From IMG/VR virus record IMGVR_UViG_3300021090_000098, positions 1 to 26,107 of that record: a stretch of DNA of 26,107 bases; one strand, written 5' to 3'. Both the position numbers and the translations under genes were made by a program. The stretch is from a virus. This document shows, piece after piece, positions 7,566 through 13,570 of the stretch. Below the pieces are notes generated by a model. That model was not told where the DNA came from. It did no database searches and was given only the letters and a program-made list of their open reading frames with translations. Each line of letters starts with the position of its first letter. Position 1 is the first letter of the stretch.

Positions 7566-7598
7566 AAAAAGATTCTATGGAAACATAGAACCTTTTTT
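7566..7598 (+). terminator. Intrinsic terminator with GAAA tetraloop
   Basis: AAAAAG-A-TTCTATG pairs with CATAGAA-C-CTTTTTT around GAAA (7580-7583), with one A/C mismatch. It begins one base after the stop of the 50-aa gene. Confidence 0.83.
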
Positions 7599-7637
7599 AA
7601 TTTTCCTTTTAGTTGATTAAAGAAAAGGAGGTGTACT

Positions 7638-7682
7638 ATGCTGGGTTCGGACTCGAGAGAGTCTTTGATTAAAAATCATTAA
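7638..7682 (+). CDS. Possible 14-codon leader peptide
   Basis: An ATG at 7638 follows a perfect AAGGAGGTG and opens a 14-codon frame ending TAA (product MLGSDSRESLIKNH). Its coding bases form GACTC/GAGTC (7650-7654 with 7659-7663). GGGTT (7643-7647) and the overlapping GTTCGG (7645-7650) can pair with AACCC (7684-7688) or CCGAAC (7691-7696), which are mutually exclusive choices. That resembles a translated attenuator leader, but no promoter directly precedes it and no regulated gene follows before promoter P6. Confidence 0.35.
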   Translation: MLGSDSRESLIKNH

Positions 7683-7709
7683 GAACCCGACCGAACATAT
7701 TAATAAAAC

Positions 7710-7734
7710 TCGCAGAATTTACACGCCCTATAAT
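7710..7734 (+). promoter_or_regulatory. Phage promoter P6 (TCGCA...TATAAT family)
   Basis: TCGCA at 7710-7714, spacer GAATTTACACGCCC, TATAAT at 7729-7734. It drives structured RNA C. Confidence 0.78.
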
Positions 7735-7809
7735 GAGAAGAGTAGTAAGTATCTAATATGATACCTGCGGATCTAGAAATAGATTTGTAGACTTTTCTCA
7801 TTTCTTTTT
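7735..7809 (+). ncRNA. Small structured RNA C
   Basis: About 75 bases, with no gene. GAGAAGAGT (7735-7743) pairs with ACTTTTCTC (7791-7799, one G-U), followed by ATTTCTTTTT. Inside are GTATC/GATAC and ATCT/AGAT hairpins. Its size recalls a tRNA, but there is no T-loop consensus and the arm spacing is wrong. The terminating T-tract is weaker than in RNAs A and B, so transcription may continue into RNA D. Confidence 0.58.
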
Positions 7810-7965
7810 ATTGACTAATGGGTTGTTCTGATTTTATTCCAAGAACAAGGTGACAAAAGAGCGCATATTAGCTGGGTAGGAAATATGGCTTACAAATCAC
7901 TCGCCGCCCCAGCGGAAACCGGAACATTGTGTTTTCGGGATTCAGAGCAACCCGTTAGTCAATAA
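7810..7965 (+). ncRNA. Structured leader RNA D upstream of the GGDEF-like gene
   Basis: A 22-bp stem (7810-7831 with 7942-7963, two G-U pairs) encloses about 110 bases with further hairpins: GCTGGG/CCCAGC and a CCGGAACA/TGTTTTCGG hairpin. TTGTTCT (7823-7829) can pair with the distal AGAGCAA (7944-7950) or, perfectly, with a local AGAACAA (7842-7848), giving two exclusive folds. It lies 26 bases upstream of the GGDEF-like start and is a candidate regulatory leader. It lacks the GCAAACC and CGCAAAG signatures of c-di-GMP-I riboswitches. A 26-codon frame (7885-7965) lies inside but is unlikely to be the purpose of the region. Confidence 0.6.
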
Positions 7966-7991
7966 ACCAATCTCTTGAAAAGGAAAATAAA

Positions 7992-8555
7992 ATGGACACA
8001 AATCAAAGTACTATACCCGCTCTACCAGATCCAACTGATGTAATGAATGACTATATGCAAGATCTAACCTCAGATGAACTTAAGGTCCTTGTAAAGAAGT
8101 TAGCTTGGAATCGTGGTTTTGGATGTTTCACGAGAACAGGCTTTGAAGAGGTTGTTTGGCCATGTATCAAGGATCAAGCGAAATGGATTGTATATCTTGA
8201 CATCGATGGTATGCACTCATTGAATGCGGACTTCGATACATATGAGCCAGTCAACAAAATGATTCATGAGATTCTAGAAATTACTAGAGACACAGACGTT
8301 AAAGCTGGTCAGTTAAATTCAGGAGATGAGATTCTGATCGTTCTTCTTGAAACAAATATGAGACCCGATATGAGTGTGGATGCTCCTCAACGTTTGGTCG
8401 GTAGACTTGTTGAAAGCTTTAGTCAGAAAAACATGTCTGCAACTTTTGCTATAGTCCCTGTTATTTCAGAAGATTTGATGAAAAATCTAGAACCAGCAGT
8501 CGAGCAAGTTCATAATATTAAAATTAAACGTGGGTGGACGCCAAGAAGTCAATAA
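7992..8555 (+). CDS. Degenerate GGDEF-like (nucleotide cyclase fold) protein
   Basis: The 187-aa product has the order of blocks of a GGDEF domain: an 'NRGFGCFTRTGFEE' segment (residues 40-53), the metal-site strand 'YLDIDGM' with D70 and D72, N78 where the family has the 'iND' Asn, and 'NSGDEILIVLL' at 109-119 in the active-site turn. The signature reads S-G-D-E-I instead of G-G-D-E-F, so diguanylate cyclase activity is doubtful; it could bind nucleotide or act as a decoy. No signal, receiver or membrane domain is present. It begins after GAAAAGGAAAA and structured leader RNA D. Confidence 0.6.
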   Translation: MDTNQSTIPALPDPTDVMNDYMQDLTSDELKVLVKKLAWNRGFGCFTRTGFEEVVWPCIKDQAKWIVYLDIDGMHSLNADFDTYEPVNKMIHEILEITRDTDVKAGQLNSGDEILIVLLETNMRPDMSVDAPQRLVGRLVESFSQKNMSATFAIVPVISEDLMKNLEPAVEQVHNIKIKRGWTPRSQ

Positions 8556-8588
8556 GTCAATAAGTAATCTCTTGAAAGGAGACGCACA

Positions 8589-8930
8589 ATGGCTCGATAT
8601 AAAAATAGACACGCTGTTGACGACGATACTGTTTTTGCTACTAAACATCTACAAGAAGGAATGATCATATTTGTTACAATCGGTGTTCCTTTTAGTAGAA
8701 TTCCAATTATGCAAAAGGCTATGCTATTTGTCGACCAATCTACAGATACGCCAGTCACGGTAGCAAAAAATTTAAGAAAACATGTCGCTGATAATATTGA
8801 GATGTTTGGATGGGTCAAAGGTACTGAATTTGAACCCTCAGAACTATATTATCAAATCTTTGGTAGTGTCGATAATCAAATACCATTCTCGGTATCATCT
8901 AATTCACCCGTAAGGAGTCACAATGGATGA
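8589..8930 (+). CDS. Hypothetical 113-aa protein
   Basis: A soluble alpha/beta protein with a basic N-terminus ('MARYKNRHAVDDD') and a hydrophobic core around 'MIIFVTIGVPFSRIPIM'. It starts after the genome's extended leader CTTGAAAGGAG and overlaps the next start by ATGGATGA. No family is recognised. It follows the GGDEF-like gene by 33 bases and is probably cotranscribed with it. Confidence 0.66.
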   Translation: MARYKNRHAVDDDTVFATKHLQEGMIIFVTIGVPFSRIPIMQKAMLFVDQSTDTPVTVAKNLRKHVADNIEMFGWVKGTEFEPSELYYQIFGSVDNQIPFSVSSNSPVRSHNG

Positions 8931-9144
8931 ACTACTTAAAGCTCTGCAAGCGGGCAATACAGAACTTGTTGATCAACTGGCAAAAGCATTATTCATTACT
9001 GATCAAGGTAAATACAATTGGGGTCAAATGAATGAATTTGAGTATTATGCTCCGTGTAAAATATTTCAAGTTAGAATAAAAGATTCTGAGGGATATTTTA
9101 AAGGTGGTATAAACTATAACGGAGAAAACTACTATTTCGGTTAA
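8923..9144 (+). CDS. Hypothetical 73-aa protein
   Basis: An acidic, aromatic-rich protein whose N-terminal 20 residues form a helix and whose C-terminal part is rich in tyrosine and glycine ('GGINYNGENYYFG'). The start lies inside the last codons of the upstream gene and has its own AAGGAG, indicating coupled translation. No family is recognised. Confidence 0.64.
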   Translation: MDELLKALQAGNTELVDQLAKALFITDQGKYNWGQMNEFEYYAPCKIFQVRIKDSEGYFKGGINYNGENYYFG

Positions 9145-9165
9145 AATCTACGAAAGGAGATCATC

Positions 9166-9393
9166 ATGTTTTTTGAAAGATGTTTATATTTTGATAGTCC
9201 CGATGAATGGACTATAATTGATCATGCAATACTTCTTGCATATGTCCCGGATGAGAAGATAACCATGATGATTCAATTCAAAACAACGATTAGAATCGGA
9301 GGTGCATTGTATAGACGATATATACCAATGCTTATTTGGGATTGGGCAAAAAAAGATAATCTGGCACCCAGACCAATTTTCAATCAAACTTGA
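9166..9393 (+). CDS. Hypothetical 75-aa protein
   Basis: A small soluble protein with a central beta-rich stretch ('EKITMMIQFKTTIRIGGALYRRYIPM') and a short basic tail. It starts 8 bases after a perfect AAAGGAG and ends just before the CTTGAAAGGAG leader of the next gene. No family is recognised. Confidence 0.62.
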   Translation: MFFERCLYFDSPDEWTIIDHAILLAYVPDEKITMMIQFKTTIRIGGALYRRYIPMLIWDWAKKDNLAPRPIFNQT

Positions 9394-9410
9394 AAGGAGA
9401 GTAAGTAACA

Positions 9411-9695
9411 ATGAACAATTTAATGGCTTCGCTTCAGAAATTAGTAGATTCAATGGGGCCAATAACTCGTCAACCTAGACACACAATACCGATGGGGATA
9501 TCTAATCGTATATCCAAACATCAAATGTCGAAGATTAGTTCAGATCACAAAAAAGGGATATCTTTTAAGCCTAGGACCATTACTCGCGTGAAGGTGTCAG
9601 TTCCTGGGTTCATACTCCCCCAATACATCAGCCCAACCCCAGCACAATATCGTCGCATGCATCTCGGGAAAGCGAGCAAAGAAAATGGATCTTAA
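9411..9695 (+). CDS. Basic hypothetical protein (94 aa)
   Basis: A basic protein, rich in proline, serine and arginine and with little predicted regular structure. A C-terminal 'YISPTPAQYRRMHLG' is the most distinctive block. The start follows CTTGAAAGGAG, though the spacing to the ATG (about 13 bases) is long. It overlaps the next gene by 11 bases. It may bind nucleic acid or the membrane protein encoded next; neither is shown by the sequence. Confidence 0.58.
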   Translation: MNNLMASLQKLVDSMGPITRQPRHTIPMGISNRISKHQMSKISSDHKKGISFKPRTITRVKVSVPGFILPQYISPTPAQYRRMHLGKASKENGS

Positions 9696-10455
9696 TGTTG
9701 TTATGAAAGATCTACGACGAGTTTTATATAAGAATTCTCCTACTATTCTGACTGCTTTGGGTGTGGGTGGTCTGATCACCACAGTCATATTGGCTGTTAA
9801 AGCCACTCCAAAAGCTCTTGAGATTATCGAAATGGAAACAGAGTATCGGTCAACAGAGGAACATGATTCTAATTACATGAAACGAATTGAAACTCTAGAT
9901 GTTATCGAATTAACCTGGAAGGAGTATATTCCAACCATAGCAATGGGTGCGATCACAATAGCCTGCATTATCGGCTCAAATCGTATTCATATGCGACGCA
10001 ATGCAGCTCTAGCCAGCTTGTTCGCAATCGCCGAAACTTCTTTGAAGGAATACCAGGCAAGAGTGGCTGAGAAATTTGGTGAGAAAAAGGAAGAGATGAT
10101 TCGTGGTGAGCTCGCACAGGAGAAGCTTGATAAAAATCCTGTGGACGAGAAGATAGTTGTTCTTACGGGTAAAGGTCAGTATCTCTGCTATGATTCCTTC
10201 TCTGGTCAATATTTTAAGAGCGATATTGAAGCTCTTCATCGAGCTGAGAATGTATTCAATCAGAGACTCCTTCGGGAAGGTTGGCTTTGTATCAACAGCT
10301 TTTACGACGAGATAGGATTGGAACCCATTGCTCTTGGTGACGAGATGGGCTGGATTGCAGAGAAATCCTTACTTGAAATGAGATTCAACACCAAACTGGC
10401 AAAAGATGAGCCTTGTCTAGTGATTGATTACATGATCTCGCCAATTCATATTTAA
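9685..10455 (+). CDS. DUF6353-like phage membrane protein (paralog 1)
   Basis: The 256-aa product has two N-terminal hydrophobic helices (about 19-40 and 87-105), a charged helical linker, and a C-terminal alpha/beta domain with 'YLCYDSFSGQYF' and 'GWLCINSFYDEIGLEP'. The same architecture appears in the 314-aa gene at 15793, including 'L..VKATPKALEIIE' against 'MASKATLKVEALVE'. I recognise this as the DUF6353 type common in phages of gut Firmicutes; its function is unknown. A weak ribosome binding site and an 11-base overlap suggest coupling. Confidence 0.66.
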   Translation: MDLNVVMKDLRRVLYKNSPTILTALGVGGLITTVILAVKATPKALEIIEMETEYRSTEEHDSNYMKRIETLDVIELTWKEYIPTIAMGAITIACIIGSNRIHMRRNAALASLFAIAETSLKEYQARVAEKFGEKKEEMIRGELAQEKLDKNPVDEKIVVLTGKGQYLCYDSFSGQYFKSDIEALHRAENVFNQRLLREGWLCINSFYDEIGLEPIALGDEMGWIAEKSLLEMRFNTKLAKDEPCLVIDYMISPIHI

Positions 10456-10474
10456 GATTTAAGAGGAGATTGAG

Positions 10475-10729
10475 ATGTCAGACGAGGAGCAAAGCACTGT
10501 AAAAACCCAAACCATTCCACAATTTAACGAAAAAGAGAATGCTCATATATTGTATAACGAAGCACGAAAAGCTATGATTGAAAATCCATCTCAAGAAAAT
10601 ATAGATGCTTTTAGTCAAGCAAACGAGCATTTATTTGAGGTTGAAGATTTATATCGGATCGCTTTAAGATTACTTACCGAGAGAGCAATAAGACTTAAAT
10701 ATGCGATTTTAGGAAAACTATCCTCGTAA
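10475..10729 (+). CDS. Hypothetical helical protein (84 aa)
   Basis: A mostly helical, acidic protein with a TPR-like helix pair ('AHILYNEARKAMIENP' and 'NIDAFSQANEHLFEVEDLY'). It starts after AAGAGGAGA and ends immediately before promoter P7, so it is the last gene of its transcription unit. No family is recognised. Confidence 0.62.
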   Translation: MSDEEQSTVKTQTIPQFNEKENAHILYNEARKAMIENPSQENIDAFSQANEHLFEVEDLYRIALRLLTERAIRLKYAILGKLSS

Positions 10730-10730
10730 T

Positions 10731-10755
10731 TCGCAGAAATTACATCTCCTATAAT
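10731..10755 (+). promoter_or_regulatory. Phage promoter P7 (consensus copy)
   Basis: TCGCA at 10731-10735, spacer GAAATTACATCTCC, TATAAT at 10750-10755. Its 25-base core matches P3 and P4 exactly, about 3.7 kb away. It drives the 60-aa membrane gene. Confidence 0.82.
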
Positions 10756-10784
10756 GAAACCAATCAAATATAAAGGAGATTACC

Positions 10785-10967
10785 ATGTTAGACAAAATCA
10801 AGTCAAAATTGCAAAATGAACAGGTTCAACGCACTGTATTATCAGCTGGCGGAATGATTGTGACGTTTATAGCGACACAGGCATTCGCCATGTTAGTAAG
10901 CAAGGGCATTGAGACTGGCATCGACGCATTGATGACCAAGTGGCATCCGATAACGGAAGTGTCCTAG
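10785..10967 (+). CDS. Small single-helix membrane protein (60 aa)
   Basis: A charged N-terminal helix ('MLDKIKSKLQNEQ') is followed by one membrane helix (about residues 19-38, 'LSAGGMIVTFIATQAFAMLV') and a short tail. The layout matches the 67-aa gene at 12582, so they may be distant paralogs. It has its own promoter (P7), AAAGGAGA 6 bases upstream, and a GAAA-loop terminator after the stop. Confidence 0.65.
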   Translation: MLDKIKSKLQNEQVQRTVLSAGGMIVTFIATQAFAMLVSKGIETGIDALMTKWHPITEVS

Positions 10968-10975
10968 TAATTGGT

Positions 10976-11020
10976 AAAGAGAGGATTCATGGAAACATGG
11001 ATCTTTCTCTTATCATTTTT
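10976..11020 (+). terminator. Intrinsic terminator with GAAA tetraloop
   Basis: A 5' arm AAGAGAGGATTCATG pairs with CATGGATCTTTCTCTT around GAAA (10992-10995), with G-U pairs and one bulge, then ends in a T-rich tail. It ends the P7 unit; the genes that follow have no visible promoter and may depend on readthrough. Confidence 0.75.
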
Positions 11021-11034
11021 GAAAGGAGAAAACC

Positions 11035-11202
11035 ATGACAAATGTAATATTTTTGTGTATATCAATACTGCTAATATTGATGTCGCTTTTCAGTTCGTTC
11101 AGATTTATAGTCACAAAAGGAAACGGATGGCTGGTGTTGACCATGTTATTTCTCGGCTTGGGTATTAGCAGTATTTGTGCAGCGGGGGGATTGTTAAAGT
11201 GA
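11035..11202 (+). CDS. Small two-helix membrane protein (55 aa)
   Basis: Two hydrophobic segments (about residues 3-20 and 32-50) are joined by a short basic loop 'FRFIVTKGN'. The ATG follows GAAAGGAGAAAACC. The last codons overlap the GTG start of the next gene as GTGA, so the pair is translationally coupled. No family is recognised; small proteins of this kind often interfere with host membrane functions or superinfection, which is speculation here. Confidence 0.62.
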   Translation: MTNVIFLCISILLILMSLFSSFRFIVTKGNGWLVLTMLFLGLGISSICAAGGLLK

Positions 11203-11411
11203 TCGATTTGAAAAAATTCATAAAAGAGACTACGGAATCTGTTTACAAATTAGGAAGAATTTTTCGCCGTATGAAGAATTCTCAACGTCGTTGGAGAATG
11301 ATGGCCAAAAGTGGTAAGAATAAAAAAGAACGTCTTCATGATCAGGTACATCTGAAAGGCCGCGGTAAAAAAACTAGAAACGGTGGAACAACAACTCGTG
11401 ATCGTCGTTAA
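11199..11411 (+). CDS. Small arginine/lysine-rich protein (70 aa)
   Basis: A GTG at 11199 is chosen because GGGGGA lies 8 bases upstream and it overlaps the previous stop. An earlier in-frame TTG at 11175 would lie deep in the upstream gene. The 70-aa product is strongly basic, with an amphipathic N-terminus, 'RRMKNSQRRWRMM' in the middle and a flexible tail ending 'GGTTTRDRR'. The next gene has a similar 'GKGKNGGTTK' tail, suggesting a shared disordered nucleic-acid-binding element. Confidence 0.55.
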   Translation: MIDLKKFIKETTESVYKLGRIFRRMKNSQRRWRMMAKSGKNKKERLHDQVHLKGRGKKTRNGGTTTRDRR

Positions 11412-11442
11412 TCAAATTCAAACGAAAGGAGGAAACTCCACA

Positions 11443-11535
11443 ATGGGTAAAAAGCCTCGTCCTGGTACTAATGGCAAGGGTAAAAATGGCGGAACCACAA
11501 AGACGTCCGGTCCTCCTATAATATATCCTTCCTGA
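11443..11535 (+). CDS. Very small glycine/lysine-rich peptide (30 aa)
   Basis: A 30-codon frame starts 9 bases after a perfect AAAGGAGG and encodes a Gly/Lys/Pro-rich, probably disordered peptide beginning 'MGKKPRPGTNGKGKNGG'. Position, the strong ribosome binding site and similarity of its 'NGGTT' segment to the tail of the previous protein support it as real. Function unknown. Confidence 0.52.
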   Translation: MGKKPRPGTNGKGKNGGTTKTSGPPIIYPS

Positions 11536-11565
11536 TACTTTCATAATTACGAAAGGAGAATCTTA

Positions 11566-11745
11566 ATGATTGGGAATGTCTTCTTGTTATTCTTAGCAAC
11601 TCTTTTGTTTGGGATTTTTAATATATACATAAATTTAATAACTGGTGATGCACGTTTGAAAAGAATGACTTTGTTCTTAGTTTATGTATCTATTTGGGGT
11701 GAATTAACCATATTAATTCGAGCATTCGTTTTGCTAATGACATAA
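11566..11745 (+). CDS. Small two-helix membrane protein (59 aa)
   Basis: Two hydrophobic segments (about residues 3-25 and 35-57) flank a short polar loop 'LITGDARLKRM'. The ATG lies 8 bases after GAAAGGAG. Layout and size resemble the 55-aa protein at 11035. Its stop is the last coding base before the 830-base non-coding region. No family is recognised. Confidence 0.6.
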   Translation: MIGNVFLLFLATLLFGIFNIYINLITGDARLKRMTLFLVYVSIWGELTILIRAFVLLMT

Positions 11746-11749
11746 TAAA

Positions 11750-11840
11750 AGTTGCGCGGCTAAGCGGAGCAATAATTAGCTTGGTTGTCCTAGAGACATC
11801 ATTCTATATGAACCGTGTAGGTGTGAAACCTGCCGCAACT
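11750..11840 (+). ncRNA. Structured RNA motif, copy 1 (91 bases)
   Basis: AGTTGC-GC-GGC (11750-11760) closes against GCC-GCAACT (11832-11840). Inside are CTAA/TTAG (to 11779), TGTC/GACA with a 5-base loop, and GTAGGT-GTGAA-ACCTGC at the 3' side. Copy 2 repeats all of these with compensatory changes. A loop CGG can pair with the conserved CCG before the last hairpin, a possible pseudoknot. No reading frame of note covers it. I do not recognise the RNA class. Confidence 0.7.
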
Positions 11841-11926
11841 TCATATAGTGCCACAGTGAGAAACAACACAGCGTAGTTTAGACATTAGATATCACCAAGT
11901 CGCAACCAGCTGTGGTGCTATATGAA
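11840..11926 (+). other. Long hairpin between the two RNA motif copies
   Basis: Bases 11840-11856 pair with 11910-11926 in a 17-bp stem with two adjacent G-U pairs. The distal end of the stem, CTATATGAA (11918-11926), is identical to 11804-11812 inside motif copy 1, so TTCATATAG (11840-11848) has two exclusive partners. Confidence 0.6.
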
Positions 11927-11936
11927 ATTTGAAAAT

Positions 11937-12208
11937 ACTTGCGCGGCTAAACGGGACCGATCGCTATCAAGATAAAAGAACGTCCTGCTTGGAATATAAG
12001 CTCTTGTAGAATAATTAGCTTAGCTGGCCATTGAGCCAGATGAAGTTATGCAGACGTTAATATTTGTGAGCGTGTATCTCTTGGTTTCAGCAGAGTAAAC
12101 CCGATCTCCTATCCTTCCCAAATCCGATCTTCATTTCCTTTCTTTTCGGTAAGGGAAGCCACAAATTATTGACGAGAACACCGTGTCGGTGTGAAACCGG
12201 CCGCAAGT
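11937..12208 (+). ncRNA. Structured RNA motif, copy 2 (272 bases, with insertions)
   Basis: ACTTGC-GC-GGC (11937-11947) closes against GCC-GCAAGT (12200-12208). It shares CTAA/TTAG, the hairpin before the variable part (here CTGGC/GCCAG) and GTCGGT-GTGAA-ACCGGC. Extra arms absent from copy 1 include GGGAC/GTCCT, GCTT/AAGC, GGTTT/AAACC, ATTTGTG/CACAAAT and CTTCCC/GGGAAG. The pairing differences from copy 1 are compensatory, good evidence for a selected RNA fold. Confidence 0.7.
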
Positions 12209-12581
12209 TTGTTTAGGAATTTACTTGTATTCTGTACAGGCTCCAGCAATGGATAAAGTCCAAGGCAAAAAGGACACAAGTATATTCACAAAGAATCCAA
12301 GGCTGAACCAGGTGCGTTCTAGGGGAATTCTCCCATGTCATCTCCTGCTCTATAACAGTGGGCTTGAAGTTATTGACTGGGGTGGGAATAAGATAGGTCT
12401 CCTCCTGGCTGTGATAATTGACCTAAGCCAAATATAAAAAAGGTGCATCGTCACGAAAGAAAAGAACAACACTTGTCAACCGCTGGTACAAATCCAAGTT
12501 GAAAGTAACTGCCTGAGATTGGATGACGATCCGGATGGTGTAACCGGAAATCATAATCAAAATTCTAAAAGGAGCAACACA
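12209..12581 (+). other. Non-coding stretch after the RNA motif copies
   Basis: No credible gene is seen. A 70-codon frame from a TTG at 12225 lacks a ribosome binding site and is rejected. The stretch contains a GGGGAATTCTCCC hairpin, a bulged CTT-g-TCAAC/GTTGAAAG hairpin and ATCGTC/GACGAT, so it may be a continuation of the same large RNA, giving a transcript of up to about 800 bases. Its end merges with the AAAAGGAG of the next gene. Confidence 0.4.
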
Positions 12582-12785
12582 ATGTTAAAAGAAAAGATGG
12601 CAGCCCTTTGGGCAAAAGCAGTTGACAACAAAGAACTACTGATCAAGGTTGGTTTGACTCTCGCCGGTGTGGCAGTAGGCGCGATAACGACATCAATCGT
12701 CGCCAATATTCAGGAAAGAAATATTCTTGAAGAGCTTCTGATGGTGCAAGATGAAGAAGAGGATGAGGACGAGGACTCTTCGTAA
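12582..12785 (+). CDS. Small single-helix membrane protein with acidic tail (67 aa)
   Basis: A charged N-terminal helix, one membrane helix (about residues 20-42, 'LIKVGLTLAGVAVGAITTSIV') and an extremely acidic C-terminus ('DEEEDEDEDSS'). The start at 12582 follows AAAAGGAGCAACACA; an extension to 12519 would begin inside the non-coding region without a site. It resembles the 60-aa P7 protein in layout. The function of the acidic tail is unknown. Confidence 0.62.
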   Translation: MLKEKMAALWAKAVDNKELLIKVGLTLAGVAVGAITTSIVANIQERNILEELLMVQDEEEDEDEDSS

Positions 12786-12822
12786 TAAGCAATAACCCAC
12801 ATATTCTTGAAAGGAGTATGAA

Positions 12823-13341
12823 ATGTTCAAAAAGACCACTAGTGCTTTTGTTGTATTGGTTGTGTTGATAGTTACAATCTTCTTGCTATTTGATCCGACT
12901 GGAAGTTCATACTCCTTTATGGTCAATGTATTGGATTGCGACAACATCAACTACATGAGCGGGTGCCGCCATGAAATTGGCCACAAGATGGATGACGAAC
13001 TCAATATGCCTTCCCTATCAAAGGAATTTGGCGGAGCAGTTCAATTATATATTCTGGCTGAAATGAAAAAGCCAGATACATCTGCGCTGGCACTGATTAT
13101 CTTGACCCATCCAGGTGTATATTCATACGACAGTACACATCCAATTATGATCCAAAGAGAAGTGTATGCTAGTATTTATGCTTGGGCTGAGGGCGATATC
13201 AATCTTATACCAGATATATTCAAGAGCTTCTATTCAACAGACAGATCATATTTAGATCTCTATGAATGTCTGGCTCAACCTGGATTCAATGTCTGTAACG
13301 GATTAAACATATCAAACATGAAAGGAGAATACAATGGATGA
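12823..13341 (+). CDS. Membrane-anchored HEIGH (zincin-like) protein
   Basis: The 172-aa protein has an N-terminal membrane helix (residues 8-23) and an exported or periplasm-facing domain. H50-E51-I-G-H54 is the HExxH signature of zinc metallopeptidases; the third ligand could be E68 in 'SKEFGGAV' or a later acidic residue. Four cysteines (C39, C48 and two near the C-terminus) could form disulfides outside the cell. The start follows CTTGAAAGGAG. The family is not one I recognise and a peptidase role is inference from a short motif. The gene overlaps the next by ATGGATGA. Confidence 0.55.
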   Translation: MFKKTTSAFVVLVVLIVTIFLLFDPTGSSYSFMVNVLDCDNINYMSGCRHEIGHKMDDELNMPSLSKEFGGAVQLYILAEMKKPDTSALALIILTHPGVYSYDSTHPIMIQREVYASIYAWAEGDINLIPDIFKSFYSTDRSYLDLYECLAQPGFNVCNGLNISNMKGEYNG

Positions 13342-13537
13342 AATAACACAGATGGATGTCTATAAAATGCCTGGTATTGCCGATCTGCCCATGTCTGTTC
13401 GAGCCCCATTTGGCAAGGCATGGTTTGCTGAGTACAATGGCAACACTGTCTTGGCTTTGGAATTACTTGACCAGGCTGTTGAAGCTGAGGCCAAGCTTTT
13501 GGCTAATGTTGCTGCTGCGCTAGCAGGCAAGCGGTGA
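13334..13537 (+). CDS. Hypothetical 67-aa helical protein
   Basis: A helical protein with an alanine- and leucine-rich C-terminal half ('ALELLDQAVEAEAKLLANVAAALAG'). Its start lies within the last codons of the HEIGH gene, and its AAAGGAG is encoded by that gene's 'MKGEYN' codons. It may be a partner of the HEIGH protein; this is inferred only from the coupling. Confidence 0.62.
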   Translation: MDEITQMDVYKMPGIADLPMSVRAPFGKAWFAEYNGNTVLALELLDQAVEAEAKLLANVAAALAGKR

Positions 13538-13545
13538 TATTTCTC

Positions 13546-13570
13546 TCGCAAAAATAACATCTGCTATAAT
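13546..13570 (+). promoter_or_regulatory. Phage promoter P8 (variant copy)
   Basis: TCGCA at 13546-13550, spacer AAAATAACATCTGC, TATAAT at 13565-13570 with an extended -10 TG. It starts 8 bases after the stop of the 67-aa gene and drives RNA E. Confidence 0.78.

Noticed and set aside
6714-7809. RNAs A, B and C as tRNA genes
   Set aside because: No T-loop consensus, wrong arm lengths and no CCA-type 3' end.
7885-7965. 26-codon frame inside RNA D
   Set aside because: Only a poor AGGA precedes it and the bases are constrained by the stems, so coding is unlikely.
7810-7965. Known c-di-GMP riboswitch or tmRNA
   Set aside because: It lacks the GEMM-I core signatures; the short frame does not end like a tmRNA tag.
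12225-12437. 70-codon frame in the gene-free region
   Set aside because: It opens with TTG, has no ribosome binding site and overlaps hairpin-rich sequence.
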